This document shows, piece by piece, positions 40,235-50,637 of a stretch of DNA of 64,000 nt. The translations under genes and the position numbers were made by a program. Location: contig WNKI01000001.1 of the NCBI GenBank assembly GCA_015350385.1, positions 7,713,433 through 7,777,432 on the forward strand. Direction: 5' to 3'. How positions within the stretch are numbered: position 1 is the stretch's first letter; each line of letters begins with the position of its first letter. The notes below the pieces were generated by a model. That model did not search any database. It was not told the origin of the DNA and saw only the letters and a program-made list of their open reading frames with translations. The stretch comes from Aculops lycopersici (lineage: Eukaryota > Arthropoda > Arachnida > Trombidiformes > Eriophyidae).

Positions 40235-42088
40235 TCATACCCTGAGGGCCTTGTATGTTTGTCCGATGACCAATCTACCTGACTGCTTGACAAGAACTAA
40301 ACAGTCACAGCTCTTCAACTCGAAAATACTTGTACCTTGCTTCTTTATGATAACCCTATAGGGTCGGCGGTTGCTTGAGAGTTTCGCAGTATAAATTATA
40401 AGGCTTGCTTCGACATCTTTCTCAGCATCAACTACTTGTTGATCGATAGTGTCCACAATAACATCAATTAGACTCTCTCCTATTTCGTTCATCAAGCTTG
40501 AGCCTTTGCTGTTGTACTCCAAGAAAGGCAAAATAAATAACGATGAGCAAATGAAGTCCTCCACAGGGTTTCCAGGTAGGCAGAAGATATATTTTTCGCT
40601 ATTTGCTATCAATTTAGATGCGAAGATCAATGTTCCGCCAGGACTTATGTTTACATGGTCAAAGTGTATCTTGCAACCCACCTTCTTCATAATATCCAAG
40701 ACATAAAGATCGCGTGCGAGATTTGAGTTACCTGTTATGATAAGAACGTCAATTTGTTGTAAACTTGCGAGTATCTTGCACTCAAGCTCTAGCTCGTCTC
40801 TCCATATCCCTTGATTCAGTGTAATATGACCCTTGGACTTGAAGAGATTAACTAAATTTACACTATGCACAGTAATGAGATCATCTGGTTTGTCACTTTT
40901 GTTAAATTTTATAAGTCCGTGATCTGTATAGTTTGACAAAATCCTTATATTAGGTTTCTTGTATAATTTGAGGTCCCTTAGGCCGGTGGCCAATATCAGG
41001 CTCAGCTCAGTGGATCTTATTTTGGTCCCCCTCTCCAAGTTATCACAATCATCAATATTACGTACGTCTTGTCGTCCAATTGAAATGGCGTACTCTATCT
41101 GGGATTTTAGGTCTTTGGTTAAAATTTTTCCCAAGATAGAGTGTGCAGTGTTTAGATTATTTAGTTTAATAGAGTCCTCCATTCTGTAAAGATTTGTTGC
41201 ATGCCTTTCAAGGATATGCATAGCCTTATCGATATAAATGACAGAGTCTGACTTTGAGTCAATGTCAGCGGGTTCATTATTATTATTTGGTTGGACGTTG
41301 TACATCATTGCATTCAGATCACGAACACAACCACTGGAAAACAAGTCGCTCCATTGAGACTCGTCGTTGCTCGCCTCGGTGATAACGTCTTGACTGGTTA
41401 GCTCGGATATGCCACTCTCATGACTCAAAACTATTCCGAGTTTATCGATGAAGCCCTCCTCGGGTGGACTACCAAGTTCTTGACTGGAAGAGCTAGAAGT
41501 AGTAATCTCGTGCACGAGAGAAGCTTCATGGGCTGGATGGCTTGACTCATCATTTGTTGGTGGTTCCACTGGTGATGGGGCGAGCTGGATCGTGTCTCGT
41601 TGCTCTGGTCCATCTTTCCTAACTTGCGCCAGTAAATCCTCTAGCATGTGCACTAGGTAGTCGAGAATATCTTTGCATGCTTTCCTTTCACCTCTCATGG
41701 TCAAAACCAAGCACTTGTCGTATGTTCCAGCGGTTATTCGAGATAGTGCAGCTCGATGACTGTACCTTAGGCCGGCATTGAGAAGAGATGTCTGGAGTTC
41801 GTATAGCGTTTCTTGGTGCAAGTCCTTGGTTACCTTTGGCACTATGTCACGAAGGCCGGCATCGCTCAAGACAATTGTAAGAGCATTTTGTGGCTCGCTA
41901 ATAGTGGACTTGATTCCATTGGCAATCATCAAATGGTCATACGCGACTGAGAGCAACTTGATCTCAGAGAACAAGCTTGTGTCGTTGAGTCTTTTCCTTA
42001 CATACTCGCCGGTAAGTAGTAAGGTTTGTTCCTCTGCATTAGTATCATTGCAAATTATCACAGATGCGTTATATAAAATAGATGACAT
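40235..42088 (-). CDS. Highly diverged gephyrin/cinnamon (MogA-MoeA fusion) homologue
   Basis: The product is 617 aa, with the gephyrin layout: MogA-like part at about 1-155, acidic Ser-rich linker at 160-285, MoeA-like part at 286-617. Landmarks are DIVPKVTKDLHQETL (like the family's DVTPEATKEV), GTKIRSTELSLILATGL, ISPGGTLIFA (481-490) and CLPGNPVEDF (503-512). Functional motifs are eroded. The MogA GGTG-type loop reads VLSDAGL (73-79), STGNEL is replaced by SNYTDHG, and SGGVSMGEKD reads TGNSNLARD (452-460). Gephyrin normally inserts molybdenum into molybdopterin and, in animals with inhibitory synapses, also scaffolds receptors. With these changes I infer lost or altered cofactor synthesis. 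Single uninterrupted frame, so not an obvious pseudogene. Confidence 0.8.
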   Translation of the reverse strand: MSSILYNASVIICNDTNAEEQTLLLTGEYVRKRLNDTSLFSEIKLLSVAYDHLMIANGIKSTISEPQNALTIVLSDAGLRDIVPKVTKDLHQETLYELQTSLLNAGLRYSHRAALSRITAGTYDKCLVLTMRGERKACKDILDYLVHMLEDLLAQVRKDGPEQRDTIQLAPSPVEPPTNDESSHPAHEASLVHEITTSSSSSQELGSPPEEGFIDKLGIVLSHESGISELTSQDVITEASNDESQWSDLFSSGCVRDLNAMMYNVQPNNNNEPADIDSKSDSVIYIDKAMHILERHATNLYRMEDSIKLNNLNTAHSILGKILTKDLKSQIEYAISIGRQDVRNIDDCDNLERGTKIRSTELSLILATGLRDLKLYKKPNIRILSNYTDHGLIKFNKSDKPDDLITVHSVNLVNLFKSKGHITLNQGIWRDELELECKILASLQQIDVLIITGNSNLARDLYVLDIMKKVGCKIHFDHVNISPGGTLIFASKLIANSEKYIFCLPGNPVEDFICSSLFILPFLEYNSKGSSLMNEIGESLIDVIVDTIDQQVVDAEKDVEASLIIYTAKLSSNRRPYRVIIKKQGTSIFELKSCDCLVLVKQSGRLVIGQTYKALRV

Positions 42089-43422
42089 TGTGGGGTAGGA
42101 AGCTAATTATATACACACAAGCAATACAATCAAGGCCAATCAATAGAATGTTTTTGAGCGATATTATTGAAGTAACTCTTCGACTGGTTTCTAACATGAC
42201 TAGCGCGAGACTTGTTGCTACTCAACAACAGAGTGGGGGTGGCAGTTGGCTAGAAGAATACAGAGATGCGACAGTGTGACGGTTTTGGGTAGCAGATGAA
42301 TCAAAATTCCTTCATTAAGGGGAATGCACAGTCCATCCAGCGAGTTTTTGATCTTGATTCCAGAATATTCTTGCGGCTGGTTATTTTTCATCAACTAGCC
42401 GAAATTAAGGATGTCTTAACGAATTTGTTACTTGGTTGATCAAATTGCTACTAGCAGCGCCGACTATTTCACCTAATGCGCAGTTTTGTGCAATTTTGAG
42501 TTTTCCCGGGGTGATTATTTCGGAAACCTTTGAGAGGTTGGAAATATAAACGCATTTTTATTGTACAGCAGAAGCTAGAGATGGCGCCTGAACAAAAAAA
42601 ATCCGCAGGTGAGCATTATGTGAAAGTATGACCCCTTGTGAGCCCTTCTCAGAACGACCGCCAACTGTTTGTTCGACTAATATCCTATATGGCTTTTCTG
42701 GATCGAGATCAGATCTAATCTTGCATCGTGACTTTGGGAAGCACCACCGAAAATCTTGATAATATATCCAATATGAAGCTTATCTGAAACCGCAAAACTC
42801 ATAAAAAGCCTATGGAATAGACTTCTTCATTAGTAAGAGAGTTGGGTCCTTGTACTAATCTCTTGGTTATTTTTTGCGATGACCACAGAAATTCCCCTAA
42901 CCTCAAAATCTAACACGAGACTATATCTGATAATGCAGAAAACATCAACAGATACTCTGGAGAAATACGTAGAGGGAGAAGGGAGTTGATCATCCGAATG
43001 AGCTATCGTTGCAAATACATTGAGAAAGACGTAATTTACGTCACGTGAAGTCCACTTGTTTATCATGAAATTTATCGCGAAATAAGATAATCGAATTTAA
43101 TTTGATTCGATACAAGGTCCATCTTCTGATGTCCCACGTGGTGCACATGCGGCGAACGGCTTGTAGAATGTCACGGTCACACGTGCAGTATGGCCGAGTA
43201 GTCTGGCTTCCTAAAATCGACTTGAATAAGTTGTGATAAAAAAAACATGGAGAGGTGGCTCAACTTTGACCGAAAACAGATTGCACTCAACTGGCCGTCT
43301 GTCCTTGACCTCCATGATATAGCACCTGACATCAAAACTCAATCATAAATCCAACTGGCAATTGCATCACAAACTCCATTAAGCACATTCCGAACATATA
43401 AATACAGTATAACTGCGCCACT
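42089..43422. other. Divergent intergenic region between the gephyrin homologue and spermine synthase
   Basis: About 1.3 kb. E-box-like words (CACGTG, near 43135) and the spermine synthase TATA box are present. I see no supported gene. Confidence 0.5.
43397..43404 (+). promoter_or_regulatory. TATA box of spermine synthase
   Basis: TATAAATA begins 26 bases before the ATG at 43423. Normal TATA-to-start spacing would put the first transcribed base essentially at the start codon. Confidence 0.55.
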
Positions 43423-44715
43423 ATGGCCTTTAAGTTCGCACTGTTATCGTTTGAGTTCAAGAACTTCAAAGACCACTGTTTCAATGTTCTCGAGGAGTGG
43501 GACTTTGCCCATGACGATCCACCGAAATCTGGCGAAGGTATCCAGTCTGTGGTGCACGCCGCCTTCCAGGAGATTCGTGAATGCTTTGCCGGCGGAATAT
43601 CGGGAACATTTAGATTCGGCCAAACTCAATTAATGAATGTAAACAATGTCCTCCATGTTGGCAGCACTTGCTTCTTCTCTCAAGTCCAACACAACGATGG
43701 AACTGAGGGCTCCACGGGCACCACTTTAATCTGCAAGTTCTACAAGCTGGATGAAAACTTCAAGGTAAACATTGAACTCGAGGAGCTAATCTCATCCTCT
43801 ATCAACTACGATGGCCAGGATATTTACACCTATGGCTTTGGACCCAAGCAAATTGGAAGAGCTAAGAGCCTGCTAGACGAGAGGTTCAATCTAGACGGAA
43901 GGATTGAGTGCTTGCCAGTCATTAGACGTGGAAGGGTTCACTTTCCCCACTTTCTGGTGTCTAGCGACGATCGCTTGTTGGAGTATGATTTTGATCAATT
44001 AGTCTTCCACCAAAAGAGTGAGTATCAGGATATTAAAATCGCTCACTCGCCGTCATTAGGCAATGTCTTGCTCCTCGACGATCTCCAAAATTTGGCAGAG
44101 GTAGATTTTGAATACTTTTATACTCTAATGGATCGCGGCAATATAAGCTACAAGGGCAAGGAGATTTTGATTCTCGGCGGCGGAGACGGAGGTTTATTGC
44201 ACGAATTATTGAAAGAGAACCCGAAGATGGTAACCATGGCCGAGATTGACGAAGTTGTAATCAATGCATGTATCGAGCATATGAGACCCTTTGGTGAGTG
44301 TATGCGCCAAAAGGAGGGTTCAAACTATGAGATTATCATTGATGATTGCATGAAAGTTTTGCGCCAAAGTATTAAGGATGGCAAAAAGTATGATGTTATA
44401 TTTAGTGATCTGACAGACATCCCTGTGGCCAAGAGGCCGGAGTCGTTGACTGCTTTTGATACAAGCGCCGTGCAAAAGGACAACCCGTGGCACTTTATTG
44501 AGTCTATCTTCAACCTATCGCTTGGGTGTCTAAAGGAAGATGGATTATATATGAATCGTGCAACCGGTAAGGGTAACATTAAGTCAATCAAAGCCTACGA
44601 AGACTTTTTGGCCGACTCGAAGGTCAAGGTCGAGTGGGAAACTCGCAGTTCCTATGTCCCCTCATTTATGGAAATTTGGACCTTTTACACAATAAGAAAG
44701 AAGAAGGTTCAATAG
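43423..44715 (+). CDS. SMS: Spermine synthase
   Basis: The product is 430 aa (human 366). The N-terminal S-adenosylmethionine-decarboxylase-like dimerisation domain is present but divergent. The catalytic aminopropyltransferase part starts near residue 165 (RGRVHFPHFLVSSDDRLLEYDFDQLVFH). It has the decarboxy-SAM binding motif LILGGGDGGLLHEL (249-262), TMAEIDEVVI with the acidic adenosine-binding residue, and FSDLTDIPV with the catalytic-loop Asp. The tail YVPSFMEIWTFYTIRKKK matches the family's C-terminus. The enzyme turns spermidine into spermine in the cytosol. The match to spermine rather than spermidine synthase rests on the two-domain length and on the AEVDFEYFYTLM and LTDIPV regions. 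Confidence 0.95.
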   Translation: MAFKFALLSFEFKNFKDHCFNVLEEWDFAHDDPPKSGEGIQSVVHAAFQEIRECFAGGISGTFRFGQTQLMNVNNVLHVGSTCFFSQVQHNDGTEGSTGTTLICKFYKLDENFKVNIELEELISSSINYDGQDIYTYGFGPKQIGRAKSLLDERFNLDGRIECLPVIRRGRVHFPHFLVSSDDRLLEYDFDQLVFHQKSEYQDIKIAHSPSLGNVLLLDDLQNLAEVDFEYFYTLMDRGNISYKGKEILILGGGDGGLLHELLKENPKMVTMAEIDEVVINACIEHMRPFGECMRQKEGSNYEIIIDDCMKVLRQSIKDGKKYDVIFSDLTDIPVAKRPESLTAFDTSAVQKDNPWHFIESIFNLSLGCLKEDGLYMNRATGKGNIKSIKAYEDFLADSKVKVEWETRSSYVPSFMEIWTFYTIRKKKVQ

Positions 44716-46049
44716 GGGATAAGATAAGCGTTCATTGAGTTGTTGGTTACAACTCGAGAAAATCTGAGCACAAGCACACAAGACTAAACAAACAAACCCA
44801 TATCTTGGTCGATATTCCTTATACAGCTTTATTTCTACAGACACACACTTCGAGCTCGGCACCTCGAGATACAGACAAGAATATCGCTGGCTCATTAAAT
44901 TTCAGAACAAAAACTACAATTCTGTCATGAATATAAAACTAATACCACTCCAATACTACAAACCTCTTTTCTATATTCACATAGTCAACATTAGAACTTG
45001 CCTATCAGGCTGTTGCATTTCTAGTGGCCGCTTGCCTCCTGCAAGAGACCACCAACAATCTACCACTTATCCCTTTCGTCCCTGCAGAGTCTCTCTCGAG
45101 AGTCTTATCTCCCAAAATTACGTCATAGAACTACACTTCGAGGCTTATTTTACAAACTCTCAGAGTTTAATCTCGAGAGGGATCTAAATGCCACGGCTCC
45201 TAAAAACTTTAGACTACAAACTCATAGTGTTCTTTGTGCTTCTTCTTCATTTTGAAAGTAGCCAGCAGTAAGCACTCGTCCAATGCAGTGGCCTAACAAA
45301 TGGTTTCTTTCCACGTTTGTCAGCCAAACTAGAAGAGTAACACTACTAAACCTCGAGCAAATCATCACTCAGGGCGGGAAATTTTATTGCCAAGAGAAGA
45401 CCTAAACCAGCAACAGGTGGCCTCCTCACATCGTAGTCGCAGTGTGATTATAATTCTCTTTCGAACTCTCGACTGATTACTACCTCGACTCAAATTTAAG
45501 TCGTTTCACTGGGGGTAGCGTGACAGGCTTCAGTTGAAAAATCACGTTCACGTTCCCTGTCACCCAGAACCCCTGATGGAAGGCGGAAATCGAAATGTTT
45601 GCGTTCGCTCTCTGTACTCCAAATTGTTATTTTCATAGTCAATCATGCACTTCCTACTTTCTTGTAACCCATTGAACAGTTGTGCATTTATATGTTTTGC
45701 AAGCTAACTGAATTTTGAGCACGAGCTAATCGCTGCAACCACCTAGCTCGTGGCAACCGAATCCTCCCCTGATTCTCAAAACTACTACCACCACCACCAA
45801 CAACAACAAACAGTCCTGGTTTGCAAGCAACTCATTAACCGGCAGAAACACCAACAAGGAAGAGAATCAATAGCAAGCCACTTGCTCACTTAGCAACTGT
45901 GATATTCTCTCAAAGTTGCTAGTTTGGTTGCGTTCAAACTGTTAGACTGGCAGCTGGTTTACAAAACTGCAAATGAAGTTATTTAGATGTAGGCATCTCA
46001 AGCGAGAGTTTGATTGAAACTACAACCTGAATGCTCTCTCTCTCTCTCT

Positions 46050-46298
46050 NNNNNNNNNNNNNNNNNNNNNNNNNNNNNNNNNNNNNNNNNNNNNNNNNNN
46101 NNNNNNNNNNNNNNNNNNNNNNNNNNNNNNNNNNNNNNNNNNNNNNNNNNNNNNNNNNNNNNNNNNNNNNNNNNNNNNNNNNNNNNNNNNNNNNNNNNNN
46201 NNNNNNNNNNNNNNNNNNNNNNNNNNNNNNNNNNNNNNNNNNNNNNNNNNNNNNNNNNNNNNNNNNNNNNNNNNNNNNNNNNNNNNNNNNNNNNNNNN
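46050..46298. other. Assembly gap (249 N)
   Basis: The N run begins inside a CT microsatellite. The left flank ends in (CT)n and the right flank resumes with non-repetitive sequence, so the gap was probably caused by the repeat. Its true length is unknown. Confidence 0.99.
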
Positions 46299-47707
46299 TC
46301 ATTGCCTCTTTGTTCAGCTTGTCGGTTCGTTCATTTTGCGCCGGGTTCGCCTTGTGCTAGTCAATGAGAATTAGTAGTTAAAATCTAAGCTACGGTTGGT
46401 TAGCCTGGCAGTTTAATGCGTCGAGAAGCGAGCTCTCATGCCTTTGCCTTGCTGCTTAACCGCACGCGGATCGCCGGCAAGCTGGAGAGGCGAGGATTCT
46501 GCGTCACCTTACCCTCAGGTGAATTAAATGCTTGCTTTCTGTTGCTGCCGTCACCGCCGCTAAAGATTTATCCCTAGTTTGAGCGGAACTTCAACCTGGT
46601 GGCTCGGCAGGCGAAGCGAGCCACGCTCACCTGTAGCTCCAATGTTGGCGCCGCTGACTCTCACTTGCCAGGTAAGCCAATCAACAAGCTCGACTGTCAG
46701 CGAGCGAGCGAGCAAGCATGCATTCATGCGCATACAGCCTGCCTGCCTACCTACCTACTCCATCCATGCCAGTCCATGGCCACCGCAATAGTGGCATAGC
46801 TAAGGAATCTTGATTTCCAATGCTACCTTAGTGCACCTTATGACCGGACTGCACTGAGTAGGGAGAACCAGTAACAGGTAGTCGGTGGTTTAGTTCACCT
46901 GAGAAGCTACAATCTCGTGCAATCTCGTTGGCCTTGCGCAAGTTTTCTTCTCCCGTTCCTCCAGCTTGAAAAAAAAAAGTTGCTGCTCCCCTAACTATTA
47001 CTCTTGATCTTGGCTTGGCTATTTGAGTTGGTTGAAGCTCTGATTTTTAGGCAAATGGTAGCTCGTTAGCTTTGGTTTGTTATCCTAGCCAACTTTTCAT
47101 CCTCAGATATAGTCGGTGAGATCTATGAAAAGATTACGTCCACGAGAGGGAAGTGTGGCGGGTCAGTGCAAAAGTCCAGCTCCTTCAAAATTTACACACT
47201 GCCAAGTCTTGAATGAATGTTGCATTGACATATCACAAACATTACAGTAGAAAAGAAGAGAGGAGTTCCACAAAAGTTCGTTTACGACATTCAACAATCA
47301 AGTATATAGCCTAAATCATACGTCAAGAGCCACCACAAACAACTTGAGACTTCCAACACGAGTCTCGTTCATTGTGCAGGAAGTAACAATAGCTCAAAGG
47401 CAACAGTCAAACAAGTCAATTGAAGTAAAAGAGGTAAGTAGAAAAGCTATAATCTCTCGACCAGGTACGAGTTTTGCACGCAACGGAAGTGCGACTGTGA
47501 GTGCCTCAACACTCACAATCGCAACCGCCTACACAATTGACATAACAACAAGTGGTCGAGAGATAACATTTGTGTTTTGCTAGACGGTAGCTAGTTGGAA
47601 AACTTTCTTCTTCCAACTCAAATTTTAGACACACAAGAGAAGCCGCCAACTCACATCAATCACAACAAGTGGTCGTTGTTTTCGCAAGGAGAGAGTGCGA
47701 TTTGGAA

Positions 47708-47731
47708 AGAGAGAGAGAGAGAGAGAGAGAG
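47708..47731. repeat. AG dinucleotide microsatellite
   Basis: About 12 uninterrupted AG units. Confidence 0.9.
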
Positions 47732-48616
47732 TCTTAAGAGCGCAGCGGCACTCAAGATAATGGGCGTTTCTTTTGTAGCTGCACAACAACAGGTAGTTTC
47801 TCTCCATCCCACTCCCCAGCTCGAAGATCCGATGCGGCGATTTGCTTGTGCAGCATCAAGTAGCGACCAGCCAGCCGTCAATCGGTTGCCGTTTGTTTGC
47901 GCTCTTTGAGTCAGCTTGCTAGCTCGTCTTGCCGGCTAGTCATTCAGTTAGCCAGCCAGCCGGCCAGCGAGCGAGAGTCCGACGACAAGTGTACACTTGT
48001 GCTAGTGAGTTCTATTGAGCTAACCTGCACCAGGAGTGCCGTTCACAGGTTGCCATTGTGCATGTCGATTGTTTGGCCACCGTCTTTTGAGGAGAAAGCC
48101 CACCATAGCGTAGCCACTTGCGCAAACAGTGCAACTGGTGGTTGTTGGGTTTGTGTTTGGGGGAAAGTTTGAACCGCTCGTTTGAGTCGCTTGTGAATGC
48201 AATGGGAAGGCAAGCGAAGAACACCAGGTTTACCTGCCCTTAGCTATGACGGTATCGAAGACGACTATCCGACGACGACCAGTAGGCAAATGAGCAGTGC
48301 AACCAGTTGACTAGCTATCGCACCATTCACGGCAAAGGGAGTGTAGGAAAGTTTGTTTGCCTGCTCTGTTGTTAATAATAATCTCAGTGTCTATGAGCAG
48401 AACACCAGCGAGTCTAACACTAGGAAGAAGAAGAAGAAGAAGAGACCAGGAGAGAGTGCGCACTCCTTTGCCTCTAACTTACATTACAATACCAGCGGGG
48501 AGATAGAGAGACTGCTCACTTGAGACCAGATTCATATTTCAATTATGTTAAATCTATCGTTCAATTTTACTAATTATTAATTCCAACATTCACCACTAAA
48601 CAGTATCCTCACATAT

Positions 48617-48626
48617 TATATAAATA
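48617..48626 (+). promoter_or_regulatory. TATA box of the FMO gene
   Basis: TATATAAATA begins 37 bases before the ATG at 48654, predicting a 5' UTR of only about 5-10 bases. Confidence 0.55.
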
Positions 48627-48653
48627 CCACCAGTTGAAACTAAACCTACAACG

Positions 48654-50252
48654 ATGGGCAAATCTATTTGTATCATCGGCGGCGGCGCTAGTGGCATCAC
48701 GGCCGCTAAGGCCTGCATAGAGGAGGGACACGAGTATGTGATCTACGAGATGTACAAGGATTTCGGTGGCTTATGGCGCTACCGCGACGAGGATGTCAAT
48801 GGATTGGCCAGTGTCGCGGCCGCAACTATTATCAACTCCTCCAAGGAGATGTCGGCATTCAGTGATTTCCCCCCTCGAGCTGAGTATCCAAATTACATGC
48901 ACAACAGCAAGATGATTCAGTACATCGAGGACTACGCCGCCAAAGTTGGTTGCATTGATAATATGAAGTTCCAACACAAGGTGTTGAGTGTAAAGAAGGC
49001 GGCCAGTTTTAACGAGGACGGCAGGTGGGATGTTGAGGTCGAGGATATGCAAACGAAGAAGAGTTTTACCAAGACCTACGATGGAGTTATGGTTTGCACC
49101 GGACATCACGTAACGCCAAGTATGGCCACCTTCCCGGGTCAAGAGAAGTTTAAGGGGCAAATTTTGCATACCCACTCTTACAAGAGGCCCGCTGAGTTTG
49201 TTGGCAAGCGAGTGGTTGTTGTGGGAATCGGCAACTCGGGTGGTGATGTCGCCGTTGAGCTGAGTATGGTTAATCCAAAGGTTCTCCTGTCCACCAGACG
49301 AGGCGCTTGGGTTGTGCATCGGGTTGGTCCAGCTGGAAAGCCGTTCGACTCGTTGTTTCTACGCCGTTGGGTCAACTTCCTGTTCAACCATGTACCCTAC
49401 AGAATCGTTTGCTCAACATCGGAAAATTTCATCAACTACCACTTTGATCATACTCAGTACAAGATTAAGCCCAAGCACAGAATCTTTGAGCAACATATTA
49501 TGGTCAACGATGCGCTACCAAATCGTATCCTATCGGGAACTATTGAGCTCAAGAACAACATTGACCGCTTCACCGAAACAGGTGTCGTCTTTCAAGGCGA
49601 CTCCGAGGAAACCCCCTGCGACGTTGTGATCATGGCCACCGGCTACAAAGTTGACTTTCCCTTCATTGACCAATCGCTAGTTCCGGTCATTGACAACAAG
49701 GTCGACCTCTACAAGTATGTCTTTGCGCCAAATTTGCAACCACATCCCGAAACATTGGCTTTCATTGCTCTAGCTCAGCCAATTGGCGCTCTATTTCCTA
49801 TTGCCGAGATGCATTCTCGTTGGTATGCACTAATCATGTCTGGTAAAGTTAGGTTGCCAGCCCAGGAAAAGATGAACAGGGATATTGAGAAGAAGCACAA
49901 GTATTTGGAGTCAAGATATTATGGTGGACCAAGGAACACGCTTCAAGTTGATTGGATTAATTACATGGACGAGCTGGCCGAACAGATCGGATGCAAGCCA
50001 AATGTGAGCAAGTACTTTTTCAAGGACTTCAGTCTCTGGTGGCATCTAGTCTCTGGTCCATGTTTCCCATACCAATACAGACTTGTGGGTCCACATAAAT
50101 GGGAGGAGGCAAGGGAGGCTATTTTGACGGCCAATCAGCGTATTAAGGCACCGTTGCTAACTCGCGAGCTAACCGATAAGAAGGGCGAGTTCCTCAAGGA
50201 CTCCAAGTTGGCCGGTGGAGTCAAGCGAAACGGTTACAAGAAGATTGATTAA
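48654..50252 (+). CDS. Flavin-containing monooxygenase
   Basis: The product is 532 aa, the usual length for the family. FAD-binding GGGASG is at 9-14, right after the start. The FMO identifying motif FxGxxxHxxxY is at 166-176 (FKGQILHTHSY). NADPH-binding GIGNSG is at 191-196, and the ATGYKVDFPF motif is near 327. FMOs oxygenate soft nucleophiles (N, S) in xenobiotics and in some endogenous compounds. The C-terminus ends hydrophilic (GGVKRNGYKKID), without the hydrophobic ER anchor of mammalian FMOs, so the protein may be soluble or peripheral. In plant-feeding arthropods such enzymes can detoxify plant alkaloids; applying that here is inference. A TATA box close to the start supports the ATG choice. 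Confidence 0.95.
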   Translation: MGKSICIIGGGASGITAAKACIEEGHEYVIYEMYKDFGGLWRYRDEDVNGLASVAAATIINSSKEMSAFSDFPPRAEYPNYMHNSKMIQYIEDYAAKVGCIDNMKFQHKVLSVKKAASFNEDGRWDVEVEDMQTKKSFTKTYDGVMVCTGHHVTPSMATFPGQEKFKGQILHTHSYKRPAEFVGKRVVVVGIGNSGGDVAVELSMVNPKVLLSTRRGAWVVHRVGPAGKPFDSLFLRRWVNFLFNHVPYRIVCSTSENFINYHFDHTQYKIKPKHRIFEQHIMVNDALPNRILSGTIELKNNIDRFTETGVVFQGDSEETPCDVVIMATGYKVDFPFIDQSLVPVIDNKVDLYKYVFAPNLQPHPETLAFIALAQPIGALFPIAEMHSRWYALIMSGKVRLPAQEKMNRDIEKKHKYLESRYYGGPRNTLQVDWINYMDELAEQIGCKPNVSKYFFKDFSLWWHLVSGPCFPYQYRLVGPHKWEEAREAILTANQRIKAPLLTRELTDKKGEFLKDSKLAGGVKRNGYKKID

Positions 50253-50637
50253 TTTCCGACTACTATACTATTCATATATTGCTCATCATCATCACCATAA
50301 TCACCATCGTAATCAAAACCAAATTATATAAGGCGTATATTTCTCAAAAAAACTCAACGTGTATCGTATGCAATCGTCATTGAAGTGGACGTTTTAATAT
50401 AACAACAATATAACTATACCCGCCAGGCCGAACTCGAGTCGAGTCAACAACAAAAGCTTGGGTCTACAAGTTACAGTGTAGAAAAAATTACTTATATCTC
50501 ATATCAAATTTCATCAATCATTCGACATGTCTACAAGCAATGATATGATACTGGTGATTAAAGATCTTGAAGTTATGCACACCACTAATAAGCATAGATG
50601 TATACATATGTCTGAAGATGTATACATATCGATCAAG
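50253..50637. other. Convergent intergenic region between FMO and ANKRD49
   Basis: About 385 AT-rich bases. It contains two exact copies of ATGTATACAT at 50598-50607 and 50618-50627, within or next to the ANKRD49 3' UTR. I see no coding region. Confidence 0.5.
50598..50627. repeat. Two ATGTATACAT palindromes spaced 20 bases
   Basis: Each copy is a self-complementary 10-mer inside an exact 13-base direct repeat, GATGTATACATAT (50597-50609 and 50617-50629). On the minus strand they fall just after the ANKRD49 stop and would be in its mRNA. Confidence 0.6.

Larger units (their letters stand above)
44716..48653. other. Intergenic region with a sequencing gap
   Basis: About 3.9 kb without a recognised gene. 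It has CT, AG and CAA repeats, an N gap at 46050-46298 and many gene-free CAGGTA/CACCTG-type words. Short frames (for example 47595-47909 +) show no domain. The last 40 bases hold the FMO TATA box. Confidence 0.5.

Noticed and set aside
47595..48172. Frames of about 90-104 codons upstream of FMO
   Set aside because: They pass through an AG microsatellite and show no domain; they are probably part of the intergenic region.
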